DNA of 64,000 nt, from positions 62,001 to 126,000 of the forward strand of contig NZ_BBIU01000011.1 in assembly GCF_000730645.1 (NCBI RefSeq), in the 5' to 3' direction. The DNA is from Pseudomonas parafulva NBRC 16636 = DSM 17004 (GTDB lineage Bacteria > Pseudomonadota > Gammaproteobacteria > Pseudomonadales > Pseudomonadaceae). Below the pieces are notes generated by a model, which was not told the origin of the DNA, ran no database searches, and was given only the letters and a program-made list of their open reading frames with translations. Position 1 is the stretch's first letter; each line of letters starts with the position of its first letter. The position numbers were made by a program, and so were the translations under genes. Of this stretch, positions 29,056 through 37,693 are shown piece by piece.

Positions 29056-31755
29056 ATGCCACAGGTGGACCCCGAACTGTTCGACCGCGGCCAGTTCCAG
29101 GCAGAACTTGCCCTGAAGGCCAGCCCTGTGGCTGCCTTCAAGAAGGCCATTCGCCAGGCCGGCGAGGTGCTGGACAAGCGTTTTCGCGCCGGCAGCGCCA
29201 TTCGCCCGCTGATCGAAGCACGCGCCTGGCTGGTGGACAACGTGCTGCAACAGGCCTGGAACCAGTTCGACTGGGGTGACCACAGCGGCATCGCACTGGT
29301 CGCCGTAGGCGGTTATGGCCGCGGCGAATTGCACCCGCATTCGGATATCGACCTGCTGATATTGCTGGGCGCGGCAGAACATGAACAGTACCGCGATGCC
29401 ATTGAGCGGTTTCTCACGCTGCTGTGGGACATCGGCCTGGAAGTGGGCCAGAGCGTGCGCACCGTCGATGAGTGCGCCGAACAGGCCCGTGCCGACCTCA
29501 CGGTCATCACCAACCTGATGGAAAGCCGCACCATCACCGGCCCCGAGGCCTTGCGCCAGCGCATGCTCGAGGTCACCAGCACCGCGCACATGTGGCCCAG
29601 CCGGGAGTTCTTCCTGGCCAAGCGCGCCGAACTCCAGGCGCGCCACCACAAGTACAACGACACCGAGTACAACCTGGAGCCCAACGTCAAGGGTTCGCCC
29701 GGGGGCCTTCGTGACATCCAGACGGTGCTGTGGGTAGCACGCCGCCAGTACGGCACACTCAACCTGCACGCCCTGGCCGGCGAAGGGTTTCTGCTGGAAA
29801 GCGAAAACGAGCTTCTGGCCTCGTCCCAGGACTTCCTGTGGCGGGTGCGCTATGCCCTGCACATGCTGGCAGGCCGCGCCGAAGACCGCCTGCTGTTTGA
29901 CCATCAGCGCAGCATCGCCGCTCTGCTGGGCTACAGCGATGACAACCCGAAGCGCGCCATCGAGCAGTTCATGCAGCAGTACTACCGGGTGGTGATGAGC
30001 ATCAGCCAGCTGTGTGACCTGATCATCCAGCACTTCGAAGAAGTGATCCTGGCCGATGACGACAGGGGTACCACCCAGCCGCTGAATGCACGGTTCCGCC
30101 TGCATGACGGCTACATCGAGGCCGTGCGCCCCAATGTGTTCCGGCGTACCCCGTTCGCCATGCTGGAAATGTTCGTGTTAATGGCCCAGCACCCTGAGAT
30201 CAAGGGCGTGCGGGCAGACACCGTGCGGCTGCTGCGCGAGCACCGGCACCTGATCGACCAGAGTTTCCGTACCGATATCCGCAACACCAGCCTGTTCATC
30301 GAGCTGTTCAAGTGTGAAATCGGTATCCACCGCAACCTCCGGCGCATGAACCGCTACGGCATCCTCGGGCGCTACCTGCCGGAGTTCGGCCTGATCGTCG
30401 GGCAGATGCAGCACGACCTGTTCCACATCTATACGGTCGACGCCCACACGCTCAACCTCATCAAGCACCTGCGTAAACTGCAGTACACGCCGGTGTCCGA
30501 GAAATTCCCGCTGGCCAGCAAGCTCATGGGGCGCCTGCCCAAGCCTGAGCTCATTTACCTGGCCGGTCTTTATCACGATATCGGCAAGGGTCGCCAGGGT
30601 GACCATTCCGAGCTGGGCGCAGTGGATGCCCAGGCGTTCTGCGAGCGCCATCAATTGCCCGCCTGGGACAGCCGGCTGATCGTCTGGCTGGTGCAGAACC
30701 ACTTGGTCATGTCCACCACGGCCCAGCGCAAGGACCTGTCAGACCCGCAGGTGATCCACGATTTCGCCCTGCACGTGGGCGACGAAACGCGCTTGGACTA
30801 CCTGTATGTGCTGACCGTGGCCGATATCAACGCCACTAACCCCAGCCTGTGGAACTCGTGGCGGGCCAGCTTGCTGCGCCAGTTGTACACCGAAACCAAG
30901 CGTGCCTTGCGCCGCGGCCTGGAAAACCCGCTGGACCGTGAAGAGCAAATCCGCCAGACCCAGTCCGCTGCCCTGGATATCCTGGTGCGCCAGGGTATCG
31001 ACCCGGACGACGTCGAGCAGCTGTGGTCGCAGTTGGGCGATGACTACTTCCTCAAGCACAATGCAGCCGACGTTGCCTGGCACAGCGATGCGATCCTGCA
31101 GCAGCCTGCTGACGGCGGGCCACTGGTGCTGATCAAGGAAACCACCCAACGCGAATTCGAGGGTGGCACGCAAATTTTCATCTACGCCCCCGACCAACAC
31201 GACTTCTTCGCGGTGACCGTGGCGGCGATGTCGCAGTTGAACCTGAACATTCATGATGCGCGCATCATCACCTCCAGCAGCCAGTTCACCCTCGACACCT
31301 ATATCGTGCTGGACAACGACGGCGGCGCGATCGGCGACAACCCACAGCGGGTCCGGCAGATTCGCGATGGCCTCACCGAGGCGCTGCGCAACCCGGAAGA
31401 CTACCCGACCATCATCCAGCGCCGGGTGCCGCGCCAGCTCAAGCACTTCGATTTTCCGCCCCTTGTGACCATCCTCAACGATGCCCAGCGGCCAGTCACC
31501 ATCCTTGAGATCACCGCCCCGGACCGCCCGGGGCTGCTGGCCCGGCTGGGGCGCATTTTCCTCGAGTTCGACCTGTCGCTGCAAAACGCCAAGATCGCCA
31601 CGCTGGGCGAACGGGTGGAAGACGTGTTCTTCATCACCGATGCCGACAACCAGCCACTGTCCGACCCACAGCTGTGCAGCCGCCTGCAGGAGGCCATCGT
31701 GCAGCAGTTGCAAGCCGGCCAAGCCAGCACACCCCCTGCACGCGTGACTTTTTGA
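29056..31755 (+). CDS. glnD: Bifunctional uridylyltransferase/uridylyl-removing enzyme (PII sensor)
   Basis: Senses glutamine and uridylylates or deuridylylates PII, setting nitrogen assimilation. The 899-residue protein has an N-terminal nucleotidyltransferase domain with [19 protein letters not shown] (near residues 83-101), a central HD hydrolase domain ([20 protein letters not shown] near residue 505) and two C-terminal ACT domains (from about 705 and 815, the second at [20 protein letters not shown]). It starts 34 nt after map with an AGGAG site and is followed 30 nt later by dapC. Confidence 0.97.
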   Translation: MPQVDPELFDRGQFQAELALKASPVAAFKKAIRQAGEVLDKRFRAGSAIRPLIEARAWLVDNVLQQAWNQFDWGDHSGIALVAVGGYGRGELHPHSDIDLLILLGAAEHEQYRDAIERFLTLLWDIGLEVGQSVRTVDECAEQARADLTVITNLMESRTITGPEALRQRMLEVTSTAHMWPSREFFLAKRAELQARHHKYNDTEYNLEPNVKGSPGGLRDIQTVLWVARRQYGTLNLHALAGEGFLLESENELLASSQDFLWRVRYALHMLAGRAEDRLLFDHQRSIAALLGYSDDNPKRAIEQFMQQYYRVVMSISQLCDLIIQHFEEVILADDDRGTTQPLNARFRLHDGYIEAVRPNVFRRTPFAMLEMFVLMAQHPEIKGVRADTVRLLREHRHLIDQSFRTDIRNTSLFIELFKCEIGIHRNLRRMNRYGILGRYLPEFGLIVGQMQHDLFHIYTVDAHTLNLIKHLRKLQYTPVSEKFPLASKLMGRLPKPELIYLAGLYHDIGKGRQGDHSELGAVDAQAFCERHQLPAWDSRLIVWLVQNHLVMSTTAQRKDLSDPQVIHDFALHVGDETRLDYLYVLTVADINATNPSLWNSWRASLLRQLYTETKRALRRGLENPLDREEQIRQTQSAALDILVRQGIDPDDVEQLWSQLGDDYFLKHNAADVAWHSDAILQQPADGGPLVLIKETTQREFEGGTQIFIYAPDQHDFFAVTVAAMSQLNLNIHDARIITSSSQFTLDTYIVLDNDGGAIGDNPQRVRQIRDGLTEALRNPEDYPTIIQRRVPRQLKHFDFPPLVTILNDAQRPVTILEITAPDRPGLLARLGRIFLEFDLSLQNAKIATLGERVEDVFFITDADNQPLSDPQLCSRLQEAIVQQLQAGQASTPPARVTF

Positions 31756-31785
31756 CGACCAGATGATTGACGAGACCTTGCGCCA

Positions 31786-32979
31786 ATGAACCATGCCTTG
31801 ACCCAGCTCCAGCCCTACCCCTTCGAAAAGCTTCGCGCCCTGCTGGCCAGCGTTTCACCTGCGGCGGACAAACGTGCAATCGCCCTGTCGATCGGCGAAC
31901 CCAAGCACACCTCGCCGGCGTTCGTGGCCCAGGCGATGGCAGACAACCTCGACAAGCTGGCGGTGTACCCCAGCACCCTGGGCCTGCCCGCCTTGCGCCA
32001 GGCGATCGGTCAATGGTGCGAGCAACGCTTTGGCGTGCCAGCCGGTTGGCTGGATGCCGACCGCCACATCCTGCCGGTCAATGGCACTCGCGAAGCGTTG
32101 TTCGCTTTCACCCAGGCAGTGGTGAACCGCAGCGATGACGGTTTGGTGGTCAGCCCCAACCCGTTCTATCAAATCTACGAAGGTGCCGCCCTGCTCGCCG
32201 GTGCGACCCCGCATTACCTGCCATGCCTGGAAGACAACGGTTTCAACCCCGATTTCGATGCCGTGCCGGCAGAGGTCTGGCAGCGCTGCCAGGTGCTGTT
32301 CCTGTGCTCCCCAGGCAACCCAACCGGCGCCCTGGTGCCCATCGACACCCTGAAAAAGCTGATCGCGCTGGCTGACGAACACGACTTCGTGATTGCCGCC
32401 GACGAGTGTTACAGCGAGCTGTACTTCGACGAAGAGGCGCCACCCCCTGGGCTGCTGACCGCCTGTGCCGAACTGGGGCGCAGCGACTTCAAGCGTTGCG
32501 TGGTGTTCCACAGCCTGTCCAAGCGCTCCAACCTGCCGGGCCTGCGTTCAGGCTTTGTCACGGGCGATGCCGATATCATCAAGCCCTTCCTGCTGTATCG
32601 CACTTATCACGGCTGCGCCATGCCGGTACAAACCCAGATGGCCAGCATCGCCGCCTGGCAGGACGAAGCTCATGTGCGGGCCAACCGCGACCAATACCGG
32701 GCCAAGTACGACGCTGTGCTGGAGATTCTTCAGCCGGTCATGGACGTGCAACGCCCCGATGGCAGCTTCTACCTGTGGGCAAAGGTGCCCGGTGATGATG
32801 CCGCGTTCACCCGCGACCTGTTTGCGTCCCAGCATGTGACGGTGGTACCGGGTTCGTACCTGTCCCGCGAGGTACATGGCGTAAACCCGGGCGCAGGGCG
32901 TGTACGCATGGCGCTGGTAGCGCCGCTGGCAGAATGCATCGAGGCGGCAGAGCGGATTCGGGCTTTCCTTGGGAGCTGA
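31786..32979 (+). CDS. dapC: N-succinyldiaminopimelate aminotransferase
   Basis: PLP-dependent class I/II aminotransferase making N-succinyl-LL-diaminopimelate from its keto precursor in lysine and peptidoglycan synthesis. The 397-residue protein has ISIGEPKH-like N-terminal sequence (LSIGEPKHTSPAFVAQAM), the FLCSPGNPTGAL motif, DECYSELYFDE with the PLP-contact Asp, and SLSKRSNLPGLRSGFV with the Schiff-base lysine. Gene order glnD-dapC is typical of Pseudomonas and normally continues to a yffB/ArsC-like gene and dapD. Confidence 0.94.
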   Translation: MNHALTQLQPYPFEKLRALLASVSPAADKRAIALSIGEPKHTSPAFVAQAMADNLDKLAVYPSTLGLPALRQAIGQWCEQRFGVPAGWLDADRHILPVNGTREALFAFTQAVVNRSDDGLVVSPNPFYQIYEGAALLAGATPHYLPCLEDNGFNPDFDAVPAEVWQRCQVLFLCSPGNPTGALVPIDTLKKLIALADEHDFVIAADECYSELYFDEEAPPPGLLTACAELGRSDFKRCVVFHSLSKRSNLPGLRSGFVTGDADIIKPFLLYRTYHGCAMPVQTQMASIAAWQDEAHVRANRDQYRAKYDAVLEILQPVMDVQRPDGSFYLWAKVPGDDAAFTRDLFASQHVTVVPGSYLSREVHGVNPGAGRVRMALVAPLAECIEAAERIRAFLGS

Positions 32980-33058
32980 CAAGCACCTTGCCAGATAAAA
33001 GGTCTGTCCGCGTGTCGGGATAGATAGTTACCGCTGATACCCGCTCGGCCACCCGCAC

Positions 33059-33092
33059 CATGGTGACTCCACTACTCTCTGGAGTCACCATG
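33059..33092. promoter_or_regulatory. Perfect 13-bp inverted repeat over the metalloprotease start codon
   Basis: CATGGTGACTCCA (33059-33071) and TGGAGTCACCATG (33080-33092) are exact reverse complements around CTACTCTC. The right arm contains the GGAG ribosome binding site (33081-33084) and the ATG (33090). Folded in mRNA it would bury both. As DNA it could be a dimeric repressor site. Confidence 0.7.
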
Positions 33093-33818
33093 ATTACAGC
33101 CAAACTCCCCCTACGCCTGGACTCAGTCAACCCGTATAAAGCGCGCCAGCTGGCCTTGACGGAGAACCCGCGCAATGGGCCACCCAGCGGTATGCGTACC
33201 CGCTCCATGGGCCCCACCGGCAAACTGTGGAAGCCAGGGCGCCTGCTCAAGGTCTCGTTCGTTAGCAAGGGCAGCGAAGCGCTAAAGGCCCGCATCTACG
33301 AGCTGGGCCGTTCCTGGATCGACCTGTCGGGCGCCAACCTGCTCATGGAGCGGGTCGAAGATAACGACCAGAGCGCCGAGATCAGGGTTTGCTGTGCCCC
33401 CGAGGCTTACCTGAACGGTACGCACCTGGGCACGAACATCCTTGCAAGTGGCTCGCCCAACCTGATGCTGTGCTTCCAACCTGGTGACGAGCTGTTTGAT
33501 TTCACGGTGCTGCACGAATTCGGCCATATCTTCGGCCTGGACCACGAACATCAGCACCCTGAAGCGGACATCCCATGGAATGACCGGGCCATGCAGTACT
33601 ACGCCACAGAGCTGGGCGGGGCAAGCGAAGAAGAAGTTCGCAAGCAGGTGTTCGACAAACGCCCGTCCGCCGACCTCGTCAACATTGGCTACGATCCACA
33701 CTCGGTGATGCACTACCCGGTAGAACCCTTCCTGACCACCAACGGCTGGCAGGTGGGCATCAACGCCGAACTGACTGAAAAGGACCTTTCATTCATGCGT
33801 GAAGCCTACCCACACTAA
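33090..33818 (+). CDS. Astacin-like (M12A/metzincin) zinc metalloprotease
   Basis: A 242-residue putative protease. The zinc motif HEFGHIFGLDHEHQHP (near residue 143 of this start) matches HExxHxxGxxHE of astacins, and SVMHYPVEPF further on is the Met-turn. No signal peptide is evident from MITAKLPLRLDSVNPYKARQ, so the site of action is unclear. ATG 33090 has a GGAG site; an in-frame ATG at 33060 lacks one. The start lies in a perfect inverted repeat, suggesting tight translational or operator control. It converges with the antiporter gene with 9 nt between stops. Substrate unknown. Confidence 0.82.
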   Translation: MITAKLPLRLDSVNPYKARQLALTENPRNGPPSGMRTRSMGPTGKLWKPGRLLKVSFVSKGSEALKARIYELGRSWIDLSGANLLMERVEDNDQSAEIRVCCAPEAYLNGTHLGTNILASGSPNLMLCFQPGDELFDFTVLHEFGHIFGLDHEHQHPEADIPWNDRAMQYYATELGGASEEEVRKQVFDKRPSADLVNIGYDPHSVMHYPVEPFLTTNGWQVGINAELTEKDLSFMREAYPH

Positions 33819-33827
33819 CCCTTACGC

Positions 33828-35474
33828 CTATCGAACGTGCCCCAGGTTTGCCTCGCTCATGTCGAGTTCCCCCAGCACCTGGCGCACGACCTCATCACCT
33901 ACCAGGTGCTGGCGATGCAGGCTATACAGTTCAAGCCGCTGGGCGCGCAGTGCGCGCAAGCGCAACCGCCGCTCCAGCTGATCCATCTGCTCGGCCAGCG
34001 CCTTGGCTTCGGCGCTGTCGTTGTAGCTGTCCAGCTCATCACGGTACTCGGCCATCAGCCGGGCCTTGAGCTCCGTCGCCAAGGTGGCCTGGGCGGCGTC
34101 CTGGGGTGCACTGCTGTCAATGACCTCTTCTGCTTCCAGGGCGTGGATCGCGGCCTCGGCGGTGCGCCGCCAGGCCTCCTGCACCTCCTGATGCAAACGC
34201 TCGTCCGGGCTCTTGGTCACGCCGCGCAGCAACAAAGGGAGGGCGATGCAGGCGCTGATCAGTGACAGCAAAATGACACCCGCGGCAATGAAGATCAGCA
34301 GGTCCCGCTCAGGGAATGCCTTGCCCGCCCCCATCAGCAGCGGGATGGACATGACGCCGGCCAGCGTCACCGCACCCCGCACGCCGCCCACCGTCAGCAG
34401 CCAGCAGGACCGCGCGGTGGGCATCAGCACCAGCGCCGGCTTGCCACGCCAGTGGCGGATAACGCCGATCGCGCGCCAGATACTCTGCACCCAGATGAAC
34501 CGCAGCAGGATCAGCGCGGCAAAGATCGCCACCACGTCCAGGCAGCGCCAGGCCAGGGTCGGCCACAGCGTGGCTTCGTGGCTGACCACCGCCTTTATGA
34601 TGTCCGGTAATTGCAGGCCCAGCAGCAGGAAAATCAGGCCGTTGAAGGCGAATTCCAGCAGCGACCAGACGCTGCGGTTGAGCAGGCGGGTGCTGGTTTG
34701 GCGAGGCAGCAGGTCCAGCCAGCTCTGCATCATGCCTGCCGCCACAGCCGACAGGATACCCGATACCCCCAGGCGCTCTGCCAGAACGTAGGCCGCGAAA
34801 GGCAACAGCAGCATGAACACCACATGGGTGGCAGGGTCGTCCCAGCCACGGGCGATCATCCAGGCGCGCAAGCGGCCTACCAGCCAGCTGAGGGCCACCC
34901 CCACTGCCAGCCCGCCCAAGGCCACCAATACGAAGCTGAAGCTGGCGTCTGCCAGCGAGAACACACCGGTAATCGCCGCTGCCAGGGCGAACTTGAAGGT
35001 CACCAGGCCTGAGGCATCGTTCATGAGCGCCTCGCCCTGCAACATGTGCATCAACGGCGTGGGCAAACGGTCCTGGGTGATGGCCGAAACAGCCACGGCG
35101 TCGGTCGGCGAAAGCACCGCCGCCAGGGCGAACGCTACTGCCAGCGGGATACTCGGCAGCAGCCAGTGGATGAAGTAACCCGCCCCGACCACGGTGAACA
35201 ACACCAGCCCGACGGCCAGCGCTACCACCGGCCCGCGCATGCGCCACAGTTCACGCTTGGGGATGCGCCAGCCATCGGCGAACAGCAGCGGCGGCAAGAA
35301 CAGGAACAGGAACAGTTCTGGGTCCAGCGCCACGTGCAGCCCAAGGGTGGGCCAGGCCAGCAAGGCACCGGCCGCGATCTGCACCAGTGGCAGGGGGAGT
35401 GGAACCATGCGGCCGACCAGCTTCGACACACTGACCAGTGTCAGCAGAATGAGGACGGTATAAGCGGACTGCAT
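33828..35474 (-). CDS. CPA1-family Na+/H+ antiporter (NhaP/YjcE type)
   Basis: A 548-residue inner-membrane exchanger starting MQSAYTVLILLTLVSVSKLV. It has about 12 hydrophobic segments over residues 1-405, with the ALSPTDAVAV-like motif (AAVLSPTDAVAVSAITQD), ALMNDASGLVTFKFAL (catalytic Asp region) and GGVRGAVTLAGVMSIPLL. A charged cytoplasmic tail of about 125 residues follows. It probably exports Na+ or K+ for protons and adjusts cytoplasmic pH. In-frame sequence upstream to 35522 is basic and lacks a better start. Confidence 0.9.
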   Translation of the reverse strand: MQSAYTVLILLTLVSVSKLVGRMVPLPLPLVQIAAGALLAWPTLGLHVALDPELFLFLFLPPLLFADGWRIPKRELWRMRGPVVALAVGLVLFTVVGAGYFIHWLLPSIPLAVAFALAAVLSPTDAVAVSAITQDRLPTPLMHMLQGEALMNDASGLVTFKFALAAAITGVFSLADASFSFVLVALGGLAVGVALSWLVGRLRAWMIARGWDDPATHVVFMLLLPFAAYVLAERLGVSGILSAVAAGMMQSWLDLLPRQTSTRLLNRSVWSLLEFAFNGLIFLLLGLQLPDIIKAVVSHEATLWPTLAWRCLDVVAIFAALILLRFIWVQSIWRAIGVIRHWRGKPALVLMPTARSCWLLTVGGVRGAVTLAGVMSIPLLMGAGKAFPERDLLIFIAAGVILLSLISACIALPLLLRGVTKSPDERLHQEVQEAWRRTAEAAIHALEAEEVIDSSAPQDAAQATLATELKARLMAEYRDELDSYNDSAEAKALAEQMDQLERRLRLRALRAQRLELYSLHRQHLVGDEVVRQVLGELDMSEANLGHVR

Positions 35475-35783
35475 CCGTTCGGGTTTCCTTTTGAACAGTA
35501 ACGACGACAAAAGGCGAAACATCGCCTTTGAAACAATATGTTAGCGGTGCCCTGAATGGCAAAACCGCTGCACCATGGTCGTAAAAGACTATTGAATATG
35601 TAACATGATGATGCTTCGGTGACAGCAGGGTCGATTCGTTCCCCAGGATTACAGCGGGTGCAGCCAGCGCTGCCCAGCCCATCACGTTCCCACCCGTGGC
35701 ACTTGTAGAACCGTTCCCGCATAATCCCGTGGTTAACATGATAAACGGAGAGGTTGGGGTAGCCTGTGACCCCAATGTGCACA
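35475..35783. other. Intergenic region between antiporter and the disrupted yffB-like gene
   Basis: About 309 nt with no credible gene on either strand. It should carry the divergent promoters of the antiporter and the yffB-like gene. I saw no tRNA and no clear promoter pair. Confidence 0.6.
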
Positions 35784-35837
35784 ATGACCTACACGCTCTA
35801 CGGCATCAAAGCCTGGGACGCCAAGTTAAACCGATGA
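35784..35837 (+). pseudogene. yffB: 5' remnant of a yffB/ArsC-family (Spx-like) reductase gene, cut by the prophage
   Basis: The ORF reads MTYTLYGIKAWDAKLNR and stops. Pseudomonas YffB/ArsC-family proteins start MTYTLYGIKACDTMKKA and are about 115 residues long, and the gene normally follows dapC and precedes dapD. Identity is exact through codon 10 and the first two bases of codon 11 (TG of the family Cys codon TGC, here TGG), after which the sequence is unrelated. This marks the host-phage junction. The rest of the gene should lie beyond the right end of the prophage. Confidence 0.78.
35799..35815. other. Probable left attachment site (attL core) inside yffB
   Basis: The conserved block TACGGCATCAAAGCCTG is the last stretch that fits the host yffB coding sequence before the frame diverges. 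The recombination core should lie in or just left of it. The exact ends cannot be set without the right junction. Confidence 0.5.
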
Positions 35838-35868
35838 AATCCCAGTAAAATCAATGCCTTGAATCAAT

Positions 35869-35897
35869 AACGGCGCTTTAGATTAGCGCCGTTTTTG
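35869..35897. terminator. Bidirectional rho-independent terminator at the prophage left end
   Basis: Stem AACGGCGCT/AGCGCCGTT with loop TTAGATT, followed by TTTTTGAT on the plus strand and preceded by an A-containing stretch. It insulates the phage late operon from the host genes on its left. Confidence 0.75.
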
Positions 35898-35918
35898 ATG
35901 TTTTCTAGCTCAATAGAA

Positions 35919-36263
35919 TCAGGCCTTTACGGATGTATTTTGGGGAAGAATTTCCCTTCCTCCAGCGCCGCCACTCCCTCCCGGCTTCCCGCCAACCACG
36001 ATCCGTCCTGGATCTGGCAACCTAAATCTTTCATGCTGAAACAAACCGATGTGCCAGGCTTCTTCATGCTCGAGCAGGGCCCACAGTCGCGCAGCCTCCG
36101 CGAGCTCAAGCATGTCGGTGAGCTGCAAATCGTCTACCTCACGGCGACGGTGCGCGGCGAGCGCCATTTCAGCAAGCACTGCTTCACGCCCATCTGGGTC
36201 TGTCACCAAAGCGTGACTATCGTTGAGCTCAGATATCCACTGAGGTGGAAGTGACTTTGCCAT
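35919..36263 (-). CDS. Hypothetical phage protein, last gene of late operon
   Basis: A 114-residue protein starting [20 protein letters not shown], with a His/Arg/Glu-rich helical middle ([20 protein letters not shown]) and a Gly-rich tail ([14 protein letters not shown]). No membrane segment or enzyme motif is visible. ATG 36263 was preferred to an in-frame start at 36332 because homology-like composition begins there. It is the last gene before attL. I do not recognise it. Confidence 0.6.
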   Translation of the reverse strand: MAKSLPPQWISELNDSHALVTDPDGREAVLAEMALAAHRRREVDDLQLTDMLELAEAARLWALLEHEEAWHIGLFQHERFRLPDPGRIVVGGKPGGSGGAGGREILPQNTSVKA

Positions 36264-36341
36264 AGAGCACCGATACTGGATATTTGAACAGTATGTTATG
36301 ACCTGTGGATGCACCGGGCAACTGCCGGTCAACGGATTTGA

Positions 36342-36566
36342 TCAATGCAGAGGAGGCAGTTCCTTGCCTCTAGCCTTGGCGATGACTCGACGCTGATAAT
36401 CCGAAACCGCCTGGCCCAGCGACTCTGAATAGATTCGCAGGCGCTCAACCTCTTCAGGCGGCGCTCCGTAGCCCCTGGCTTCCCAATAACGTTTGAGAGC
36501 CTCCATCGACTGCTCGATCAGTGGATCACCTGCCTCAATAGCTTCGGCCAATTCATCTTTGTCCAT
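36342..36566 (-). CDS. Small hypothetical phage protein
   Basis: A 74-residue acidic helical protein starting MDKDELAEAIEAGDPLIEQS, ending ARGKELPPLH. ATG 36566 has a GGGG element 8-11 nt upstream; a GTG at 36575 is an alternative. It follows the spanin gene by about 11 nt and so belongs to the lysis cassette operon. No transmembrane segment, so it is not a typical holin. Function unknown. Confidence 0.6.
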   Translation of the reverse strand: MDKDELAEAIEAGDPLIEQSMEALKRYWEARGYGAPPEEVERLRIYSESLGQAVSDYQRRVIAKARGKELPPLH

Positions 36567-36577
36567 CAGGGGCACCC

Positions 36578-37072
36578 CTACTTGGTCAAAGCATTATAGG
36601 ACGCCTCGCACAGCTGTCCTGCTATTCGGGCTTGGTCATAAGCTTTCGCCAGTTCTCCCGCTCGAGCATCAGCCCGTGCGAGCAGGTCGGAGAGCACCAT
36701 GGCGGCGCGGGTGGCTGCCTGGCCTCGGGCGATAGCGGCGGTATCCGTGCCGGGGCAACTGACGGTGGCGGCGAGCTTAGCGCCTTCGTCGTGCAGCCGC
36801 TGGCCAGCAGCATCGGCGCCAGCAGCGCCAGCATCAGCCGCCTGGTGTTGTTCGTATGCATGAGCTCTCCCCTCCTCCTGCGCCTCGGCGCGTCGTTGTT
36901 CTTCCTGCCTGGCCTCGCGCTCGCCGATCACCTCGGCCAACCGGTCGCCGCTATCCCGGTGCGCCGATGTGGCCAGTGCCTGGTTGCGCTCCACCGACCG
37001 CCCGTGCTGGTAAGCGCCCCAGTACGACGCGAACACCAGGGCCAGCAGGCCCAGCCGCGCCGGCCAGCTCAT
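36578..37072 (-). CDS. Rz: i-spanin (Rz-like) lysis protein
   Basis: Inner-membrane spanin that, with Rz1, disrupts the outer membrane at the end of lysis. The 164-residue protein starts MSWPARLGLLALVFASYWGA, a single N-terminal signal-anchor (residues 5-20), followed by a long charged periplasmic coiled coil (residues 25-85, rich in R, E, Q, A) and a C-terminal domain with two Cys. Its ATG overlaps the endolysin stop by 4 nt (ATGA), and the Rz1 gene is embedded in another frame. The family resembles DUF2514-type phage proteins. Confidence 0.85.
   Translation of the reverse strand: MSWPARLGLLALVFASYWGAYQHGRSVERNQALATSAHRDSGDRLAEVIGEREARQEEQRRAEAQEEGRAHAYEQHQAADAGAAGADAAGQRLHDEGAKLAATVSCPGTDTAAIARGQAATRAAMVLSDLLARADARAGELAKAYDQARIAGQLCEASYNALTK
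36622..36861 (-). CDS. Rz1: o-spanin (Rz1-like lipoprotein) nested inside Rz
   Basis: A 79-residue ORF wholly inside the Rz gene in the +1 frame. It has a lipoprotein signal, MHTNNTRRLMLALLAPMLLA, with lipobox LASGC and mature Cys22 or 23, followed by a proline-rich segment (SSPPPSVAPARIPPLSPEAR) as in lambda Rz1. A strong ribosome binding site (GGAGGAGGGGAGAG) lies just upstream. Signal, Pro-rich body, nesting and neighbours together identify it. Confidence 0.85.
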   Translation of the reverse strand: MHTNNTRRLMLALLAPMLLASGCTTKALSSPPPSVAPARIPPLSPEARQPPAPPWCSPTCSHGLMLERENWRKLMTKPE

Positions 37073-37515
37073 GCCAGCGCCCGCCGCACGCCTTCGTCGA
37101 TTACCTCGGCCTTGTAGGGGTTTCCACCGTTCTCGTGCACGATGATGCCCACCACCAACTCGCGCAGGGTCTGCGGCTTGGAGATGTCGATCGAATCGCG
37201 CACGCCGACACCCAAGCGCTTGGCGATAGCCTGGGCGTAGGCGTTGGTGTCGTTCTCGCTCGCCGGCGCCCAGCGGCTGATGAATTCGAGCGGGGTATCG
37301 ATACCAGGCCGGCCCACTCCGGGCATGCCGTCCTTGCCCCGATAGTTGAGCAGCAGCTTGCCCAGGGCCCGTATGCCGTTCTCCGGTTGGTCGAAGCGGG
37401 CAAAGCGCGGCTTGGCGACCCCCACTTCCAGGCCGAGCTGGCCCTGCCAAGCGTTGCGGGGGTTGAAATCGATGTTGCCCGGGTTGTTATTGCGGACACC
37501 GCGGGATGTGGTCAT
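37069..37515 (-). CDS. Phage endolysin / peptidoglycan hydrolase (lytic transglycosylase-like)
   Basis: A 148-residue protein starting MTTSRGVRNNNPGNIDFNPR. The RGVRNNNPGNI opening followed by W-x-G and RFARFDQPENGIRALGKLLL is typical of a family annotated as phage structural protein P5 or lytic transglycosylase, found as the lysozyme of several Pseudomonas prophages. No signal peptide, so it would need a holin or be virion-borne. A GGAG site supports ATG 37515. It sits directly before Rz/Rz1, the usual endolysin position. Catalytic residue not proven. Confidence 0.78.
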   Translation of the reverse strand: MTTSRGVRNNNPGNIDFNPRNAWQGQLGLEVGVAKPRFARFDQPENGIRALGKLLLNYRGKDGMPGVGRPGIDTPLEFISRWAPASENDTNAYAQAIAKRLGVGVRDSIDISKPQTLRELVVGIIVHENGGNPYKAEVIDEGVRRALA

Positions 37516-37693
37516 GGTTTTCTCCAGGTGTAAAAAAGCCCGCACTGGGCGGGCATAGATGGGTAATTGCGAGCAACTCATGCTAAGCAGGATGCAGCAC
37601 CGGGAATTCTATAGTTCGAGGCGAGGGTGGGCGATCAGGTGGCGCTATACCTACAACGTGGTATTCTCGAGATTTTACAAATCAGGATGTAAA

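Noticed and set aside
35702..35722. Possible sigma-54 or sigma-70 promoter upstream of the yffB remnant (TGGCAC...CATAAT)
   Set aside because: The -12 GC element is missing and the sigma-70 spacing is only about 11 nt.
35475..35918. tRNA gene as the phage attachment site
   Set aside because: No cloverleaf or TTCRANY-type T-arm is visible; the junction falls in the yffB coding sequence instead.
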